Made by a program: the position numbers and the translations under genes. Positions 16,560 to 26,900 of a stretch of 64,000 nucleotides of DNA are shown here, piece by piece. The notes beneath the pieces are model-generated. The model saw only the letters and a list, made by a program, of their open reading frames with translations, searched no databases and was not told where the DNA came from. The DNA comes from Bacillus sp. 03113 (GTDB lineage Bacteria > Bacillota > Bacilli > Bacillales > Cytobacillaceae). Location of the stretch: positions 1 to 64,000 of the forward strand of contig NZ_VATK01000006.1 in NCBI RefSeq assembly GCF_006546985.1, in the 5' to 3' direction. Numbering within the stretch: the first letter of the stretch is position 1; every line of letters starts with the position of its first letter.

Positions 16560-17864
16560 TCACTTTATTAAATTCATTATATAAGGCTTTACATCTGAAA
16601 GAAAATAAAGGGAACCTGTAATGACGAGAATTTCTTTCTCTTTAATTTTCGTCCATTCTTCCTGAATCGCTTCTTTCCAATTATGACGATAATCCTTGTT
16701 ATTTGAGGTGCTAATGTGGAATAAGTCTTCTGCTTTTGAGGCACGAGGGAAATCAAATTCCACAAACATGATTTTATCCGCAACCTGATCCAGATTCCAA
16801 ATCATTTTATCAAGTTTTTTATCACGAAGAGCAGAAAAAACAATATGGATCTTTTTGTCTTGATATCTTTTTTTTAGTTCACTTACAAGTGCCTCAATTC
16901 CCTCCTCATTATGAGCTCCATCAATAATAACGACTGGATTTTGAGAAATAAATTCAAATCGTCCTGGCCAGTATGCAGCCTTTAATCCAGATTGTATATG
17001 AGTTTCTTCGATCATAAAGGAATAGTATTTTTTTAACAAAATAGAAGCCATAACCGCAAGGGAGGCATTTTCAACTTGATGCTTTCCTACCATCGAAATC
17101 TCAAGCTGATGGAAAGTTTCAAAAACAGTACGTAATGAAAACGCTTCGCCAGCTTGGAGAGAATGGTTATCTATTATTTCAAATTGATGATTTAATTCAT
17201 AAAATGACGCTTTTTTTTCTTGAGCTGTTTTTTTAATGACCTCGAGTGCTTCAACTTGCTTTACTGCCGTTACAAGACTAATACCGTTTTTAATAATACC
17301 CGCTTTCTCAAAAGCTATTTCTTCGTAACTGTTTCCAAGAATATTCGTATGATCAAGACCGATGCTTGTAATGATAGAAATAAGCGGATAAATAATATTG
17401 GTTGAGTCCCATCTGCCGCCGAGACCGACTTCGAAAATCACAATATCTACCGGTGATAGATCAGAAAAATAAACCATCGCCATAACAGTGATGATTTCAA
17501 ATTCAGAAGGACCACCTAGTTCTGTTTTTTCTAGCTCTAGAGCAAGTGGATAAATGATGTTCACCAATTGGATTATGTCTTCATCATTGATCGGTACGCC
17601 ATTTTTGCTAATTCTCTCATTAAAATGCTCGAAGTAAGGTGAAGTAAACGTCCCTACTTGATAGCCTGCTTGTTGAAGAATAGATCGCAGGTACGCAACG
17701 GTTGAACCTTTCCCATTTGTTCCTCCAATATGGACTGATTTCATTCTTCTTTCAGGATGATTTAACCGCTCCATCATCCATTCCATTCGTTTCAACCCTG
17801 GCTTTATGCCCAATCTTAATCGTGTATGTATCCAATCAACTGCTTCTTCATATGTATGAAACAT
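16560..17864 (-). CDS. folC: Folylpolyglutamate synthase / dihydrofolate synthase
   Basis: Mur-ligase family enzyme of 434 residues that adds glutamates to (dihydro)folate in the cytoplasm. The P-loop GTNGKGSTVAYL (about residues 48-59) is intact, as are the central VGLGGRWDSTN and the C-terminal domain motif IDGAHNEEG. Position after valS matches B. subtilis. A repeat lies between valS and folC, so they may be partly uncoupled. Length and start agree with the family. Confidence 0.95.
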   Translation of the reverse strand: MFHTYEEAVDWIHTRLRLGIKPGLKRMEWMMERLNHPERRMKSVHIGGTNGKGSTVAYLRSILQQAGYQVGTFTSPYFEHFNERISKNGVPINDEDIIQLVNIIYPLALELEKTELGGPSEFEIITVMAMVYFSDLSPVDIVIFEVGLGGRWDSTNIIYPLISIITSIGLDHTNILGNSYEEIAFEKAGIIKNGISLVTAVKQVEALEVIKKTAQEKKASFYELNHQFEIIDNHSLQAGEAFSLRTVFETFHQLEISMVGKHQVENASLAVMASILLKKYYSFMIEETHIQSGLKAAYWPGRFEFISQNPVVIIDGAHNEEGIEALVSELKKRYQDKKIHIVFSALRDKKLDKMIWNLDQVADKIMFVEFDFPRASKAEDLFHISTSNNKDYRHNWKEAIQEEWTKIKEKEILVITGSLYFLSDVKPYIMNLIK

Positions 17865-17934
17865 ATTTGCACCTCAATACAAAGTAATGTAAACAGGAGG
17901 AAGACGAACCATATTATCTGATTCGTCCTATAAG

Positions 17935-18062
17935 AAAAGCGGAAGCGCCCTGTTTAGCCCCGCCCGACAAGCATAAGGCGAATCACGCAGGAAATCCTGA
18001 TTTCTGGAGTGATTTGACTTATGACTCGAGGGGCTGGGCGCTGTAGCTAGACACCTGTCTAT
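17935..18062. repeat. Intergenic hairpin repeat, variant copy 2
   Basis: It begins AAAAGCGGAAGCGCCCTG and ends GGGCGCTGTAGCTAGACA, the same termini as the copies at 1.3, 37.5 and 40.8 kb, but with a different interior. Nested complementary segments AGCCCCG/CGAGGGGCT, CATAAG/CTTATG and AATCAC/GTGATT make it one long imperfect hairpin. It fills the valS-folC gap. Confidence 0.75.
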
Positions 18063-18094
18063 CTTCAAAAAAGTTATACTTTTTTATTTAGCAA

Positions 18095-20755
18095 TTATTC
18101 TCCTTTAAGCTCTGAAATGCGTGCTTGTACTGCCGCTCTTTTTTCAGTATAGTCTTTTTCCTTTGCTTTTTCCTCTTCAATAACCTTTTCAGGTGCTTTT
18201 TTCAAGAACCCTTCGTTGCCCAATTTCTTTTGTACTCGCTCAACTTCTTTATCAAGCTTGCTTAGTTCTTTTTCAAGACGTGCAATTTCTTCATCCAGAT
18301 TAATTAAGCCTGCTAAAGGAAGAATGATTTCTACTCCAGTCACTATGGATGTCATCGCTTTATCAGGTGCTTCTATTTCTGTTTGAATGATTAACTCTTC
18401 TGGATTACAGAAACGATCTAAATACCCGCGATTTTTCTCTAATGTACTTAGCGTTTCTTCATCTTTTGCTTTCAATAGAATGTTAATTTTTTTACTTAAA
18501 GGCGTATTCACTTCCGCTCTGCTATTACGTACGGAACGAATAATTTCTACTAACAGCTTCATATCGCTTGCCGCTTTTTGATCAGATAGCTCAGCGTTCA
18601 CTTTTGGCCAATTAGCTACAGTAATGGACTCTCCTTCATGAGGAAGGTTTTGCCAAATTTCCTCTGTAATAAACGGCATAAACGGATGCAATAGGCGCAT
18701 CGTTTGATCCAATACATAGGCTAAAATGGAGCGAGTAGTTTTCTTAGCTTCTTCATCTTCCCCATATAAAGGAAGCTTCGCCATTTCAATATACCAATCG
18801 CAGAAATCATCCCATATAAAGTTGTAGAGAACACGGCCAACCTCTCCAAATTCATATCGATCAGAAAGTCTTGTAACTGTTTCTATCGTTTCGTTTAAAC
18901 GAGTTAGAATCCATTTATCAGACACTGATTTTTCACCGGATAAATCAATTTCTTCAAAGGTTAAGCCATCCATATTCATTAAAGCAAATCTTGAAGCATT
19001 CCAAATTTTATTGGCAAAATTCCATGTAGCTTCTACCTTTTCTATGCTAAAGCGAAGATCCTGACCAGGAGAGCTTCCAGTTGATAGGAAATAACGTAAT
19101 GAATCCGCTCCGTATTGAGCGATTACATCCATTGGATCTACACCGTTTCCAAGAGATTTACTCATCTTTCTTCCCTCAGCGTCACGTACTAAACCGTGAA
19201 TCAGAACATCTTTAAACGGACGTTGCTCCGTAAACTCGATGCCTTGAAAAATCATTCGGGATACCCAGAAGAAAATAATATCGTATCCTGTAATGAGAGC
19301 ATCCGTCGGGTAGTATCGCTTATAGTCTGATGCATCTGTATCAGGCCAGCCCATTGTTGAAAATGGCCATAAAGCAGAGCTAAACCACGTATCTAATACA
19401 TCATTGTCCTGTTCCCAATTTTCGATATCAGCTGGAGCCTCGTGGGCTACATACACTTCACCTGTTTCTTTATGATACCAGGCAGGAATTCGATGCCCCC
19501 ACCAAAGCTGTCGTGAAATACACCAATCTCGAATATTCTCCATCCAACGCAAGTATGTCTTTTCAAAACGATCTGGAACAAAATGAACTTTTTCTTCTTT
19601 TTGCTGTAAAGCGATCGCTTCATCCGCTAAAGGCTGCATTTTTACAAACCATTGTGTTGATAAATAAGGCTCAACAACAGCACCGCTGCGTTCAGAATGA
19701 CCAACAGAATGCATATGATCTTCAATTTTAAACAATACACCTGCTTCTTGGAGATCCTTAACGATTTGCTTGCGGCATTCAAAGCGATCCATCCCTTTAT
19801 ATTTACCTGCTTGATCATTCATTGTACCATCTTCGTTCATTACTAAAATTCGCTCTAAGCTATGACGATTTCCAATTTCAAAATCGTTCGGATCATGTGC
19901 TGGAGTTATTTTTACCGCTCCAGAACCAAATTCACGATCTACATAGTCGTCGCCTACAATCGGGATTTGTCGGCCAGCAATCGGAAGTGTAACCAACTTT
20001 CCAATTAAATGCTTATATCTTTCATCCTCAGGGTGAACGGCAACAGCTGTATCACCAAGCATTGTTTCAGGTCTAGTTGTTGCTACTTCAATGTAACCCG
20101 TGCCATCTGCCAGAGGGTATTTCATATGGTAAAAAGCACCTTGAATATCCTTATAAATAACCTCAATATCTGAAAGAGCTGTTTTAGTGGATGGATCCCA
20201 GTTGATAATATATTCTCCACGATAGATCAGCCCTTTTTTATAAAGGGTTACAAAAACCTCTCTTACAGCCTTTGATAAACCTTCATCTAGTGTAAATCTT
20301 TCACGAGTATAATCTAAGCCAAGTCCAAGCTTCGACCATTGCGCACGTATATGACTTGCATATTCCTCTTTCCACTTCCACGTTTCCTCAACAAATTTTT
20401 CCCGGCCTAAATCATAACGGCTTTTGCCTTCACTTTTTAGCTTTTGCTCCACCTTTGCTTGAGTCGCGATCCCTGCATGATCCATTCCTGGAAGCCATAG
20501 TACGTCATATCCCTGCATTCTTTTCATTCTCGTAATGATATCTTGCAGCGTCGTATCCCATGCGTGCCCTAAATGTAGTTTCCCTGTTACATTTGGTGGT
20601 GGAATAACAATCGTATAGGGTTCTTTTTCTTTATCATCCTTTGCTTCAAAAAATTTCCCTTTTAGCCACCAGTCATATCTCCCTTGCTCTATCGCCTTCG
20701 GATCATATTTTGTGGGCATCGTTACTTCTTTAATTTCCACTTTATTTTCCTCCAT
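18095..20755 (-). CDS. valS: Valine-tRNA ligase
   Basis: Class I aminoacyl-tRNA synthetase of 886 residues. The HIGH-type motif appears as [16 protein letters not shown] and the KMSKS motif as KMSKSLGNG. The editing (CP1) domain lies at about 180-390, the anticodon-binding domain and C-terminal coiled coil (about 815-886) follow. Length matches Bacillus ValS. A T-box leader with a Val specifier lies directly upstream, so expression should rise when tRNA-Val is uncharged. It lies between ysxE and folC as in B. subtilis. Confidence 0.98.
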   Translation of the reverse strand: MEENKVEIKEVTMPTKYDPKAIEQGRYDWWLKGKFFEAKDDKEKEPYTIVIPPPNVTGKLHLGHAWDTTLQDIITRMKRMQGYDVLWLPGMDHAGIATQAKVEQKLKSEGKSRYDLGREKFVEETWKWKEEYASHIRAQWSKLGLGLDYTRERFTLDEGLSKAVREVFVTLYKKGLIYRGEYIINWDPSTKTALSDIEVIYKDIQGAFYHMKYPLADGTGYIEVATTRPETMLGDTAVAVHPEDERYKHLIGKLVTLPIAGRQIPIVGDDYVDREFGSGAVKITPAHDPNDFEIGNRHSLERILVMNEDGTMNDQAGKYKGMDRFECRKQIVKDLQEAGVLFKIEDHMHSVGHSERSGAVVEPYLSTQWFVKMQPLADEAIALQQKEEKVHFVPDRFEKTYLRWMENIRDWCISRQLWWGHRIPAWYHKETGEVYVAHEAPADIENWEQDNDVLDTWFSSALWPFSTMGWPDTDASDYKRYYPTDALITGYDIIFFWVSRMIFQGIEFTEQRPFKDVLIHGLVRDAEGRKMSKSLGNGVDPMDVIAQYGADSLRYFLSTGSSPGQDLRFSIEKVEATWNFANKIWNASRFALMNMDGLTFEEIDLSGEKSVSDKWILTRLNETIETVTRLSDRYEFGEVGRVLYNFIWDDFCDWYIEMAKLPLYGEDEEAKKTTRSILAYVLDQTMRLLHPFMPFITEEIWQNLPHEGESITVANWPKVNAELSDQKAASDMKLLVEIIRSVRNSRAEVNTPLSKKINILLKAKDEETLSTLEKNRGYLDRFCNPEELIIQTEIEAPDKAMTSIVTGVEIILPLAGLINLDEEIARLEKELSKLDKEVERVQKKLGNEGFLKKAPEKVIEEEKAKEKDYTEKRAAVQARISELKGE

Positions 20756-20775
20756 TTATTTTATTTTCAAACGAA

Positions 20776-21062
20776 ATAAAAAAACCCCAATCGTCTTAAA
20801 AGGACGAATGGAGTATTGTTCGCGGTACCACCTTTTTTCCGTTAGAAAAATAAAGCCTTTCTAACAGCGCTCAATTCATAACGGTTTTTCCCGTCTTTCA
20901 CTAATAAGATACATCCTCTAAAATGTACCCTTTCGCGAAAGAAGCTCTCGGGCGACCTTCCAATGTGCTGCTTAGAAAACCTTTCAGCTAATGGTTTCCC
21001 TCTCTAAAAACATGATCATCATTGTACTCTTCCCTGTCAATGCTTATGTATTCAATTTTATA
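20776..21062 (-). promoter_or_regulatory. T-box riboswitch of valS (Val specifier GUC)
   Basis: Leader RNA read on the minus strand. The antiterminator core AAGGTGGTACCGCG lies at 20821-20834. The competing terminator lies at 20778-20813 (CCATTCGTC...GACGATTGG then a T-run). Aligned with the ilv leader, the specifier position reads GTC at 20956-20954, a valine codon. The AGTA and GNTG-type stem I features can be seen upstream. Confidence 0.92.
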
Positions 21063-21068
21063 TAACAT

Positions 21069-21097
21069 ATACTATAAAAAAACGGGTGTATCGTCAA
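21069..21097 (-). promoter_or_regulatory. Promoter of valS
   Basis: On the minus strand, TTGACG (21097-21092), a 17-base spacer, and TAGTAT (21074-21069), placing the start of transcription about at the first base of the T-box leader. Confidence 0.7.
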
Positions 21098-21248
21098 TAA
21101 GGATAACCAATTATTTTAATTTTATAAGAGTTTATATCAGCTTTTGTTAAATATGGATGAATGATAAATACGTTTCTTTTTTTGGTACTTTCAAAAGTGC
21201 TTATACATACAATAGAATATACGACTTGTGAAAAGAGGACTTCAGAAC

Positions 21249-21443
21249 ATGAAAAGAAGAAAATTCAATCACTATACGATGCCTCCTTGGCTCAGAACAG
21301 TAAGAAATGTATGTTCACAGTTTGTTATCCCCTTTTGCATATTTCAAGGAATACGTACGTTATTACTTCCTACAACCTTTGATGTTTTGCTATTATCTGC
21401 ATTGATCGTACTTGCTTTAGCCCTTTACTTAGAAATTATTTAA
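21249..21443 (+). CDS. Small conserved-looking membrane protein
   Basis: A 64-residue protein with a basic N-terminus (MKRRKFNHYTMPPW) followed by two hydrophobic segments (about 17-32 and 40-62). The ATG at 21249 was chosen because AGAGGA at 21234-21239 sits 9 bases upstream; a GTG 21 bases earlier has no such site. It lies alone on the plus strand between valS and ysxE, convergent with ysxE. I do not recognise a family. Confidence 0.6.
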   Translation: MKRRKFNHYTMPPWLRTVRNVCSQFVIPFCIFQGIRTLLLPTTFDVLLLSALIVLALALYLEII

Positions 21444-21456
21444 GAGCCCATGGCAA

Positions 21457-22524
21457 CTATTCGCTCTGGGCTCCTTCCTGCTGTGCAGCTTGAGCTTGTG
21501 CAGCCTGCTGCTTTTGTTTCTCAATTTCATCAATTCTCATGACGACGTACTCTATATTTTTAAATTGCCAGAATTGCCTTTGTAATTGTTGGACATGCTT
21601 ACGCTCATTTTTTTTCCTGCCGGTTTGGTGATATCGATTAAGATACTTGATCAAAACACCCGGATGGGCAAAATAACTTTGAAATAGGAGCATCTCTTCT
21701 TCTTTAAATGGAAAATATTTAAAATACAAACTCATCAACTCAACACTTTCCTCATTTTGCATTGGATACCCTTTTAATGATCTCGATAAAAATAACAATA
21801 AATCATGGATTGGAGACCCTACTTTTGATTCTTCAAAGTTAATAAAATATCCATATCCTCTATCATCAAATAAGAAATGCTCGGTAGAAAGCTTTCCATG
21901 AATAATCACCGTACGAACCTTTTCATGGTCCTTTGTTTGATCATACCATTCCTTTAATTTTTTTTCTGAAAAATTCAAAGCTTGGCTAATATCCTGAAAA
22001 TAGAGGCAGAACAATAATTCAAATGGAGAAGTGTATTCTGTTCGCTCACATTCCTCTATATAGCCTTCTAAAAATTCTTTGTCTTTATCTAGAACCAGCT
22101 GTGTGTTCTCGTAATGCTCTTTTCTATCCTCCTTGCTAATATTCATTTCCTTAGCAGATAAAGTATGCAGCCGTGCCAGTTCTCTAAATAGCTGCTTATG
22201 TCGTTCCAAGCGATCTTCTTTTATCTCATTGGAAAGCCATGGCATTAAATAATATAGGTTTTTATCATGTAAAACAGCATATCTCCCATCAGCAGTAGGA
22301 AAAATAGGAACAATTCGGTTATAGCCCTTTTGATAAAGCGCTTGAACATAACGAATAAAATCTGTCCCATGGTGTGGGTCAATTGTTTTTAACGCAAAAA
22401 CACCTTTAGAGGAATATATTTTTAGAATTCGGCCAAACGATTCTATAAAATAAGGTTCAATGGAATACTCCTTTAAAATTGGAGAAAGCTCTACCAGCCA
22501 ATTTTTCTCACTCATACATCGCAT
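21457..22524 (-). CDS. ysxE: Spore coat protein YsxE (CotS/aminoglycoside phosphotransferase-like)
   Basis: A 355-residue protein of the CotS/YsxE/YutH kinase-like spore coat group. The pattern VIIHGKLSTEHFLFDD, INFEESKVGSPIHDL matches the catalytic loop and metal-binding segment of APH-fold kinases, but the loop reads HGKLSTEH instead of HGDxxxxN, so catalytic activity is doubtful. In B. subtilis YsxE localises to the spore coat and helps SpoVID-dependent encasement, and spoVID is the next gene upstream here, as expected. The C-terminal tail is rich in Gln and Ala. Confidence 0.9.
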   Translation of the reverse strand: MRCMSEKNWLVELSPILKEYSIEPYFIESFGRILKIYSSKGVFALKTIDPHHGTDFIRYVQALYQKGYNRIVPIFPTADGRYAVLHDKNLYYLMPWLSNEIKEDRLERHKQLFRELARLHTLSAKEMNISKEDRKEHYENTQLVLDKDKEFLEGYIEECERTEYTSPFELLFCLYFQDISQALNFSEKKLKEWYDQTKDHEKVRTVIIHGKLSTEHFLFDDRGYGYFINFEESKVGSPIHDLLLFLSRSLKGYPMQNEESVELMSLYFKYFPFKEEEMLLFQSYFAHPGVLIKYLNRYHQTGRKKNERKHVQQLQRQFWQFKNIEYVVMRIDEIEKQKQQAAQAQAAQQEGAQSE

Positions 22525-22610
22525 TTACTCCCCTTTCATTCATATTTATTCGACTATATGATGAAAGATCATTTTACTATCACTTATTGGCCATCCCTTA
22601 ACAAAAATGA

Positions 22611-22637
22611 TGAGCAGGATTTGATTCCCGCTCAAAT
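22611..22637 (-). terminator. Weak terminator between spoVID and ysxE
   Basis: GAGCAGG and CCCGCTC form a short imperfect hairpin followed by a modest T-run on the minus strand, just past the spoVID stop. It may only partly block readthrough into ysxE. Confidence 0.4.
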
Positions 22638-22649
22638 TTCTTTCATCTC

Positions 22650-23840
22650 CTAATTGTGGGCAACTTCAACTGGAATATATAATACTTGCCCCTCATAAAT
22701 GTCCTGACTAATTTCAAGATGATTAACCTTAAGCAATTGAGGCACAGATACCTCATATCTTTCTGCTAAATAGTCAATTGTATCACCTTGTTGGACAATA
22801 CAAACCTTGAGCTTTGCATGCTCTTCTCCTTCTTTTCTTGCTAAAAATTCAGAGATTGAAAGGCTTTTTTTCTTTTTAGATGCTTTTTTCTGCTTTTCTT
22901 CAGGCTGCTCTTCTAATTGTGGAGACTCTACTTCCACAGGTTCATCCTTCATTTCTACTTCCACAGGTTCATCCTTCATTTCTACTTGTTCTGGTTCTGC
23001 TGCTTCTTGAACGGAAGGCTCACTTTTTTCATATCGATTCGTTAAAAATGAGAAGTCTGGAATGAGATATGGAGGAATATAGCTCTCCCCCTTTATTTCC
23101 TCCTTATGCGTGTTTAAGCCGAGAGGTGCATCCATTTCCACTTCTGGTGCTGGAGAAGGTTCTTTCCTAGCTACTGCTTCAAATGGAGCATATAAATCAT
23201 CCTCATCTTCGAATTGAGCAGACTCATCCTTCTCAATAAATGTCGCTTCATCAAGCGGCATAAGAAGAGGTGCATCCTCTATTATGACCTCATCGGTTGA
23301 ACGGAGGGTTGGCTCTATCTCCAAAAGAACTTCTTGCTCTTCATAATCCTCCTGCTCCGCCCCATCATCTCTTTCGGTTGTATCAACTTCTGCCTGAACG
23401 GATTCAACGAGACCTGAAACGATTATCTCAGCTGATACATTCATACAGCTTGCTTCAGGAAAAACATAATCAAACGATTCCACCTCTATATTTAGATCAT
23501 CAATTCCTTGGATACGACTGAGAGGAATCGATATATCGACAGGGAAGTTATGTGAAAATTCACAGCCCCCCTCTGCTCTTTCTAAAATAGAGCTAATAAA
23601 TTTTGGTGCATTTAATCCTTCCTCAAAATCAGCACTCTCAATCTCGGCTTCATACTCGTTTCGCATATATTCTCCCGATAATTCTAACGATCCATTAATA
23701 GTAATAAATTGATCGTTTTCGAGGATCGTAATTTTCGGATCTAATGAAATTGAAAGCAATTCGGCTACTTCCTGTCCTTTCTTAAACCATACCGATTCTT
23801 CCAAGGAAAAGCGTAAAAAAGTATGATTCTCTTGAGACAA
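22650..23840 (-). CDS. spoVID: SpoVID spore morphogenetic protein
   Basis: Coat-encasement protein of 396 residues. The N-terminal domain begins FLRFSLEESVWFKKGQEV, matching SpoVID. A long acidic low-complexity middle (about 160-340) contains a tandem repeat of EVEMKDEPV. A LysM domain lies at the C-terminus (about 345-390: VQQGDTIDYLAERYEVS). SpoVID drives coat encasement around the forespore with SpoIVA and SafA. The start chosen is TTG at 23840, since AAGGGAGGAG lies 5-7 bases upstream; an ATG 36 bases earlier would lie inside or before that site. Same strand and order as in B. subtilis. Confidence 0.9.
   Translation of the reverse strand: MSQENHTFLRFSLEESVWFKKGQEVAELLSISLDPKITILENDQFITINGSLELSGEYMRNEYEAEIESADFEEGLNAPKFISSILERAEGGCEFSHNFPVDISIPLSRIQGIDDLNIEVESFDYVFPEASCMNVSAEIIVSGLVESVQAEVDTTERDDGAEQEDYEEQEVLLEIEPTLRSTDEVIIEDAPLLMPLDEATFIEKDESAQFEDEDDLYAPFEAVARKEPSPAPEVEMDAPLGLNTHKEEIKGESYIPPYLIPDFSFLTNRYEKSEPSVQEAAEPEQVEMKDEPVEVEMKDEPVEVESPQLEEQPEEKQKKASKKKKSLSISEFLARKEGEEHAKLKVCIVQQGDTIDYLAERYEVSVPQLLKVNHLEISQDIYEGQVLYIPVEVAHN
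22930..22983. repeat. Two 27-bp tandem repeats inside spoVID
   Basis: Two identical 27-base units beginning ACTTCCACAGGTTCATCC encode the repeated peptide EVEMKDEPV. An in-frame unit length means copy number can change without breaking the gene. Confidence 0.9.
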
Positions 23841-23943
23841 AGCGACTCCTCCCTTCCAAGCTTTACGTCTAATCACTATGTCATTAACACTCTATGAAAT
23901 GATAATGAGGATTATGTATGAAAAGTGTGGAAATCGCTAAGGA

Positions 23944-26900
23944 TCATTCCTGAATCATCTCAATGATAGGGAGGTTGATATATATGGTCGTTCCTCTGCC
24001 TACTTGACTCATGGCTCCGATCTTTCCATTATGTGCATCTATGATTTCTTTACAAATCGCAAGACCTAATCCGTAGCCTTCCTGATTAGATTTTCCTCTC
24101 TTTGTGAAAGACCGTTCAAAAATCTTCTGTGTATCCTCTGGTTCAATTCCAGAGCCAGTATCAGTTACAAATATTGTCACAGCTGATTGATCCTTATTAA
24201 CTTCAAGTCGAAGCTCAATAATACCTTTTTGCGTAAACTTTATTGCATTGGATATTAAATTTGCAACAACTTGCTCTATTCTCACAGGATCTGCAAAAAC
24301 CAGCGGAAACTCTAGTTCATTCAAATTTGGCATGCTAACTTGATATTCTAGACCTCTTGCCTTCACATCTAATTCAAATAAACCAGTAATATGAATAAAT
24401 AATTTGCTAATCGTAACAGCTTCAAAAGAAAAGGAAATACTTCCCATCTCGAGCTGTGATAAGTCAAATAAATCAAGAATAAGTCGATTTAAGGATTTAA
24501 TACGAATTAGACTACGTTCTAAATAGAACTTTTGCTGTCTTGGATTTTCCACTATACCGTCTAGAATCGCTTCAATATAGCCCTGAATAGAAGTGATCGG
24601 TGTTTTCAAATCATGCGATATATTAGATAAAAGCTCACTTCTTTTTTTCTTTTCTTCTTCAAGTTGTTGATTTGCTTTTTCTAAATCAATTGTTCTTTCT
24701 TTAACCTTTTCCTCAAGAATCGAATATATTTGAGCATTTTGAATAGAAATTGCTGCTTGAGAAGCCAATAATGAGAGAATTTCAATTCTTTCTTGTGTAA
24801 AGGCATGCGTAATTAAATTGTTTTCTAAATACAAAACTCCGATTAAACGGTTTTGATGCAAAATGGGAAAAGCGAGAACGGATTTAGGCTTATAGGCTTT
24901 AATATAGTATTCATTCGTGAACAGTCCTTTATTTGCAGCATCTTCAAGAACAATCGGCTCTAATGTTGTGTTAACGTAATGTATTAATTCCACAGCTAAT
25001 TCATTATTAAGGGCATCTAGTTCAATATTTCCAAGTAGACTTACTCCATTTTGATTACTCCCTTTAATCACTTTTTGAAGATCATTTTTTTCTTTTATTA
25101 GTAAAAATCCTTTTTCTGCACCTGCATTCTCCATTAAAATTTGCATCATGTTTCTAACGAGCTGCTCTAGTTTTATTTCACTGGATAAAGCTTGCGAGAC
25201 TTTAACAAAAGCTTTTACATCCATTCTTTCCGGAAGTTTATTTTTCCTATTTATATCTGAAAATTCCTTTATAATAGTTGGATATTTTTCTAAAATTTTT
25301 TCCGCAATTCTAACAGCACCCCAGGCATGAAATAGATCATAAGCATCTTTCATAAATATGTTGCCTAATCTCGAAAGTCCCTTTTCATAGTAAAACTCCG
25401 CTGTACTTTGGCTAATAATAGCTGCATCTTGAACAAAACCATTTTTCAGAGCCAAATGGATAGCTTGTGCAAAAAATTCTTCGTTCTTTCTCTTTAATAA
25501 TAGGATAGAACTAATTTCAGCTTTCATCGCTAAGTATTTATGCTGATAATTTACTGGCGAGTATCCGGCCCATTTTTTCATGATTTTCAAATCATGCATG
25601 AGCGCTTTTTTATATTTTCTCTGTTTTGTTCTTGATGCCTCTCTATAAAAGCGGCATACCCATAATGTATGATAAAAATAGTATTCTGGCGCATTGACTA
25701 AACGAAAAGTATTGTCGATCAACGGTTCTAATTTTTTTATTAATTGTGCGGCTTGATCCTTTTCATTGATTAAATACACCATTTGCAATCGTAACGTATA
25801 ATGCATAATTTCATTTGAAGAACTGTCTTGAAAAAAAGGAAGGTCAAAGTTAGGTTTAAAGTCTTTATCCATCAAGAATTGGAGCCAATGCTCTATTTCA
25901 TAAAGATATTCTATTGATAACTTATGATCCATTCGTTTTACAAATTTAAACTGCTTCTTTACTTCTTCTAATACATTTTCAATTGAATCTCCATTTATCA
26001 GCTTTATTAAAGGGATAAATGAACTTACCGCATTTGCCAAGAAAAGATTACCTGAATCTAGACTATACTGTTGAGAATTTTGTAAGTAGGTAATATTATG
26101 CTGGGTATGATTTTTCCATTGATTAATAAATATTCCATACACAAGATACACTTGTGCTAAAATGCCCTTTTTTCCTTCTCTTTTTGCATGTTCTATCGAC
26201 AGTCTCCCAAATTCATCACTTTTATCTAAGTTTCCAAAAGCAGCACTTTGAATTAAGGCATAGTTATTATATACAATCGCAGAAATGTCTGTATCTCCAT
26301 ATTTTAACGTGTATGAAAATGCTTTAAGCATTAATAAGGCCGATAAATTTTGATCATCATGATATGCTGAACCATTCATATTATTAATTACTTGAAGCAT
26401 TAATCTTTTTTGTTTTTCCTTTATTTTTGGCAATTCCAAAAGGTGTTTATTTTTCTTTTTCGTTAATCCCCATTTTACTAATAAAAGCTCTTTAAGAATG
26501 GTAAACTTATGGGGATTTTTTGATACTTTCCAACCGCCTAGCTTTAGTGCCTCAATTCCAGTACGAACTGCCTCTTCGACTCGAAATAAATAATTGTATA
26601 AAATAATTTTCAAGTTATAAACTTCAAGCTTTTCCTCTATTGTTTTTCCCTGTTCAAGTAATTGATTAAATGCAAGCTCCGATATTTCAAACTGTCTATT
26701 CAAATAAGCAGTTTCACCGAAGCCTATATAGATTTGAAAGGTTAATGGATAGTGATAAATCCAAGCGTTTTTAGGAAGGAGCTCCCTTGCATTATGAAAA
26801 TATTGCAAAGCTGATTCAAAAGCAGATGCAAGCTTAGCTTTTTCACCCGCCTCTTTATTCAAAATCGATAATTGCAATCGTTCTTTTTCATCTAACATAC

